DNA of 64,000 bases, from the NCBI RefSeq assembly GCF_964036645.1, contig NZ_OZ038525.1, forward strand, positions 1,039,501 through 1,103,500. The letters run 5' to 3'. Shown piece after piece: positions 62,133-64,000 of this stretch. The notes beneath the pieces were generated by a model, which did no database searches, was not told where the DNA came from, and saw only the letters and a program-made list of their open reading frames with translations. The first letter of the stretch is position 1. The number at the start of each line of letters is the position of its first letter. The DNA is from Tenacibaculum sp. 190524A02b (GTDB taxonomy: Bacteria; Bacteroidota; Bacteroidia; Flavobacteriales; Flavobacteriaceae). A program made the translations under genes and the position numbers.

Positions 62133-64000
62133 ATGAAAGACAACGAAACCAAACCAGAAGCAATAAAAGAGTTAGAAAAGAAGTATAACATTATTCTAAA
62201 AGAAGTAGAAACTCAAAATGAGATTACTGGCTATGGAAAAGAGAATATATTTCTTCTAAATAATCAAAAGGAAATAATAGGTTTAAAAATAGTAGCTTGT
62301 AATCTAGTAGATATACCAATATTGGAAAGTCTTAATAAGATAAAGTATTTAAATTTAAGAAACAATGAAATCGCTGAGATAAAGAATTTAGGTACATTAA
62401 CTAATTTAACTACTCTTGATTTAAGTGGTAATCAAATTACCGAGATAAAGAACTTAGATGCATTAACTAAGTTAACTACTCTTGATTTAAGTGCTAATCA
62501 GATTACAGAGATAAAAAATCTATATGAATTAATTTATTTAACAGCTCTTTATCTAAGTGGTAATCAAATTACCGAAATAAAAAACCTTGAAGCATTAACT
62601 AGTTTAACTGATCTTGTTTTAAATTTTAATCAAATTTCTGAGATAAAAAATCTAGATACATTAGCTAAGTTAACTACTCTGTTTTTGGGGCATAATCAAA
62701 TTACCAAAATAAAAAACCTAGATGCATTAACAAGTTTAAGGATTATTTTTTTGTCTGAAAATCAAATAACTGAAGTTAGTGGTCTAGGTACATTAATTAA
62801 GTTGACAACTCTTTTTTTAAGTTATAATCAGATTACTGAGATAAAAAATTTAGATATCTTAATTAATTTAGATACTCTTTATTTAAATGATAATCAAATT
62901 TTCGAGATAAAAAATATAGATAACTTAATTAATTTAACTACTCTTGATTTAAGTGATAATCAAATTACCGAGATAAAACAATTTAATCAATTGTCAAACT
63001 TAAAAAAATTAAACATAGGAAATAACCCTATAGTAGCAAAGTATAATATCAAATTAGAATCAGGAGACAATTATTTACCCATTATTCAAAAAATCTTAGC
63101 AGAAGAAAAACTAAAACAAGATAAATTAACAACGGCAACCTTACCCGTTAAAGTTTTATTATTAGGAAATCATGCAGCAGGGAAGTCGTCTTTTTTACAT
63201 TATATAGTTCATAAAACACTACCAGATGCTAATTATAGCAATTCTACGCATATTTTAAACATTAAACAATGTGCCTTAAAAGAGAAAATAACCGCTAATT
63301 TTTACGATTTTGGAGGGCAAGATTATTACCATGGTATTTACAAAGCCTTTTTAACCAATGATTCTATTAATGTTATTCTATGGAATCAAAACACTAATAA
63401 AAATGAAAAAAATGCTCCAGACACTAATAATGTGGGAACTATAAACTTTCATACGAATTATTGGTTGCACCAACTGCAACACTATTATACTTATACTAGA
63501 AAAGAAGAAGAGTCAGAACCTATTTTATTAGTGCAAACTAGAGCAGATGTATCTGAAGAAAAAAGAGAAACTACCAATCAAAATACGGAATCTTTAAACA
63601 TTAAAAATGAGTTTTTTATATCCTTAAATAAAGAAGTAGTAGCACAAAATGAAAAACTACAAGCTAGTTTAGCTTATACAAAAGCAGCACTCATTGAGCT
63701 AATAGTTGCAAAAACAGAAGATAAAAATATTCCTCACTATGAAGCAGAATTAATCAATTTTATAACTTCTTTTAAAAATGATGGAAGAAGAAAAACCCCT
63801 AAATCAATTACTTTAGAAGAATTAAAAGCACATTACCCAGCCCCTGAAAAAGACAGAGATAGTTATTTAAGGACAAGTTTAAATCAGCTTTGTAAAAAAG
63901 GCGTAGTATTGTATTATCCTAATGAACCTACTTTAGAGAATATAGCATGGTTAAACCCAGTATTGGTGGTAGAGTTTATTTATAAAAACATACTTACTAA
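62133..64000 (+). CDS. LRR-Roc-COR (Roco) GTPase, 3' end outside window
   Basis: The open frame runs from the ATG at 62133 past the window end, so it is partial (over 620 residues). About 11 leucine-rich repeats of 22 residues (NQITEIKNL type, residues about 70-310) are followed by a Roc GTPase domain. The P-loop LLGNHAAGKSS lies near residue 345, switch II DFGGQDYYHG near 392, and the base-specificity motif QTRAD near 470. Then comes the start of a COR domain (LCKKGVVLYYPNEPTLENIAWLNP). This is the Roco family, which includes LRRK2. Bacterial members are dimeric GTPases of largely unknown role. No signal peptide. Confidence 0.93.
   Translation, partial: MKDNETKPEAIKELEKKYNIILKEVETQNEITGYGKENIFLLNNQKEIIGLKIVACNLVDIPILESLNKIKYLNLRNNEIAEIKNLGTLTNLTTLDLSGNQITEIKNLDALTKLTTLDLSANQITEIKNLYELIYLTALYLSGNQITEIKNLEALTSLTDLVLNFNQISEIKNLDTLAKLTTLFLGHNQITKIKNLDALTSLRIIFLSENQITEVSGLGTLIKLTTLFLSYNQITEIKNLDILINLDTLYLNDNQIFEIKNIDNLINLTTLDLSDNQITEIKQFNQLSNLKKLNIGNNPIVAKYNIKLESGDNYLPIIQKILAEEKLKQDKLTTATLPVKVLLLGNHAAGKSSFLHYIVHKTLPDANYSNSTHILNIKQCALKEKITANFYDFGGQDYYHGIYKAFLTNDSINVILWNQNTNKNEKNAPDTNNVGTINFHTNYWLHQLQHYYTYTRKEEESEPILLVQTRADVSEEKRETTNQNTESLNIKNEFFISLNKEVVAQNEKLQASLAYTKAALIELIVAKTEDKNIPHYEAELINFITSFKNDGRRKTPKSITLEELKAHYPAPEKDRDSYLRTSLNQLCKKGVVLYYPNEPTLENIAWLNPVLVVEFIYKNILT

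Overview
The window is AT-rich chromosomal DNA from a member of the Bacteroidota, almost certainly the family Flavobacteriaceae. A marine Tenacibaculum- or Polaribacter-like genus is a guess. The evidence is a type IX secretion sorting domain, a PorV-type barrel protein, SusC/FecA-style TonB receptor architecture with a carboxypeptidase-like N-terminal domain, DUF4105, DUF4856 and imelysin proteins, no Shine-Dalgarno sequences, and several promoters of the Bacteroidota form TTG-N19-TAnnTTTG. No rRNA, tRNA or CRISPR array was seen.

Layout. 1-3.5 kb (minus strand): a truncated leucine-rich-repeat secreted protein, queE, and two tandem paralogous secreted proteins, only one of which carries a T9SS domain. 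3.8-13.8 kb: housekeeping genes (HerA-like ATPase, cupin, ZIP transporter, two methyltransferases, pentapeptide-repeat protein, HU, fmt, recQ, NadR-like ATPase). 13.9-19.7 kb: DUF493, three SurA/PpiC-type periplasmic chaperones in an operon, MoxR ATPase, FCP1-like phosphatase. 19.9-22.5 kb: an outer-membrane barrel gene and a DUF937 gene, with a complete 1373-bp IS3-family element between them (terminal repeats, 3-bp target duplication, in-phase -1 frameshift heptamer). 22.7-28.3 kb: a symporter, then a tight operon of ATP-grasp ligase, sulfurtransferase, TerB-like protein, N-formylglutamate amidohydrolase-like protein and a QEGLA/DUF1704 HExxxH peptidase. 28.3-35.2 kb: ABC-F protein, a thioredoxin-fold lipoprotein, a DEAD-box helicase with a structured leader, and two unknown genes. 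35.5-41.7 kb: a probable iron-uptake locus (DUF4856 lipoprotein, imelysin lipoprotein, HTTM membrane protein, TonB receptor) with a palindrome over its promoter. 42.6-45.3 kb: guaB and aroQ, separated by a tandemly duplicated small-RNA-like unit. 45.2-48.6 kb: DUF4105 protein, PorV-like protein, YheT-like hydrolase. 48.8-54.7 kb: GNAT, a MarR regulator and four consecutive exported hydrolases. 54.9-55.7 kb: a multiply frameshifted pseudogene. 55.8-61.5 kb: a small Cys/His-rich protein, an ABC transporter with two large permeases, and a 5'-nucleotidase split over two genes. 61.5-64 kb: a 41-bp tandem repeat array, then a truncated LRR-Roc-COR (Roco) GTPase.

The observations most worth following are the duplicated small RNA between guaB and aroQ, the MarR-linked exported hydrolase operon, the ATP-grasp/QEGLA operon, and the Roco GTPase with the repeat array upstream. 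Start codons were moved where the longest open frame was implausible (queE, both methyltransferases, sulfurtransferase, DEAD-box helicase, imelysin, guaB, MarR, M19 protein, 5'-nucleotidase C-domain protein).
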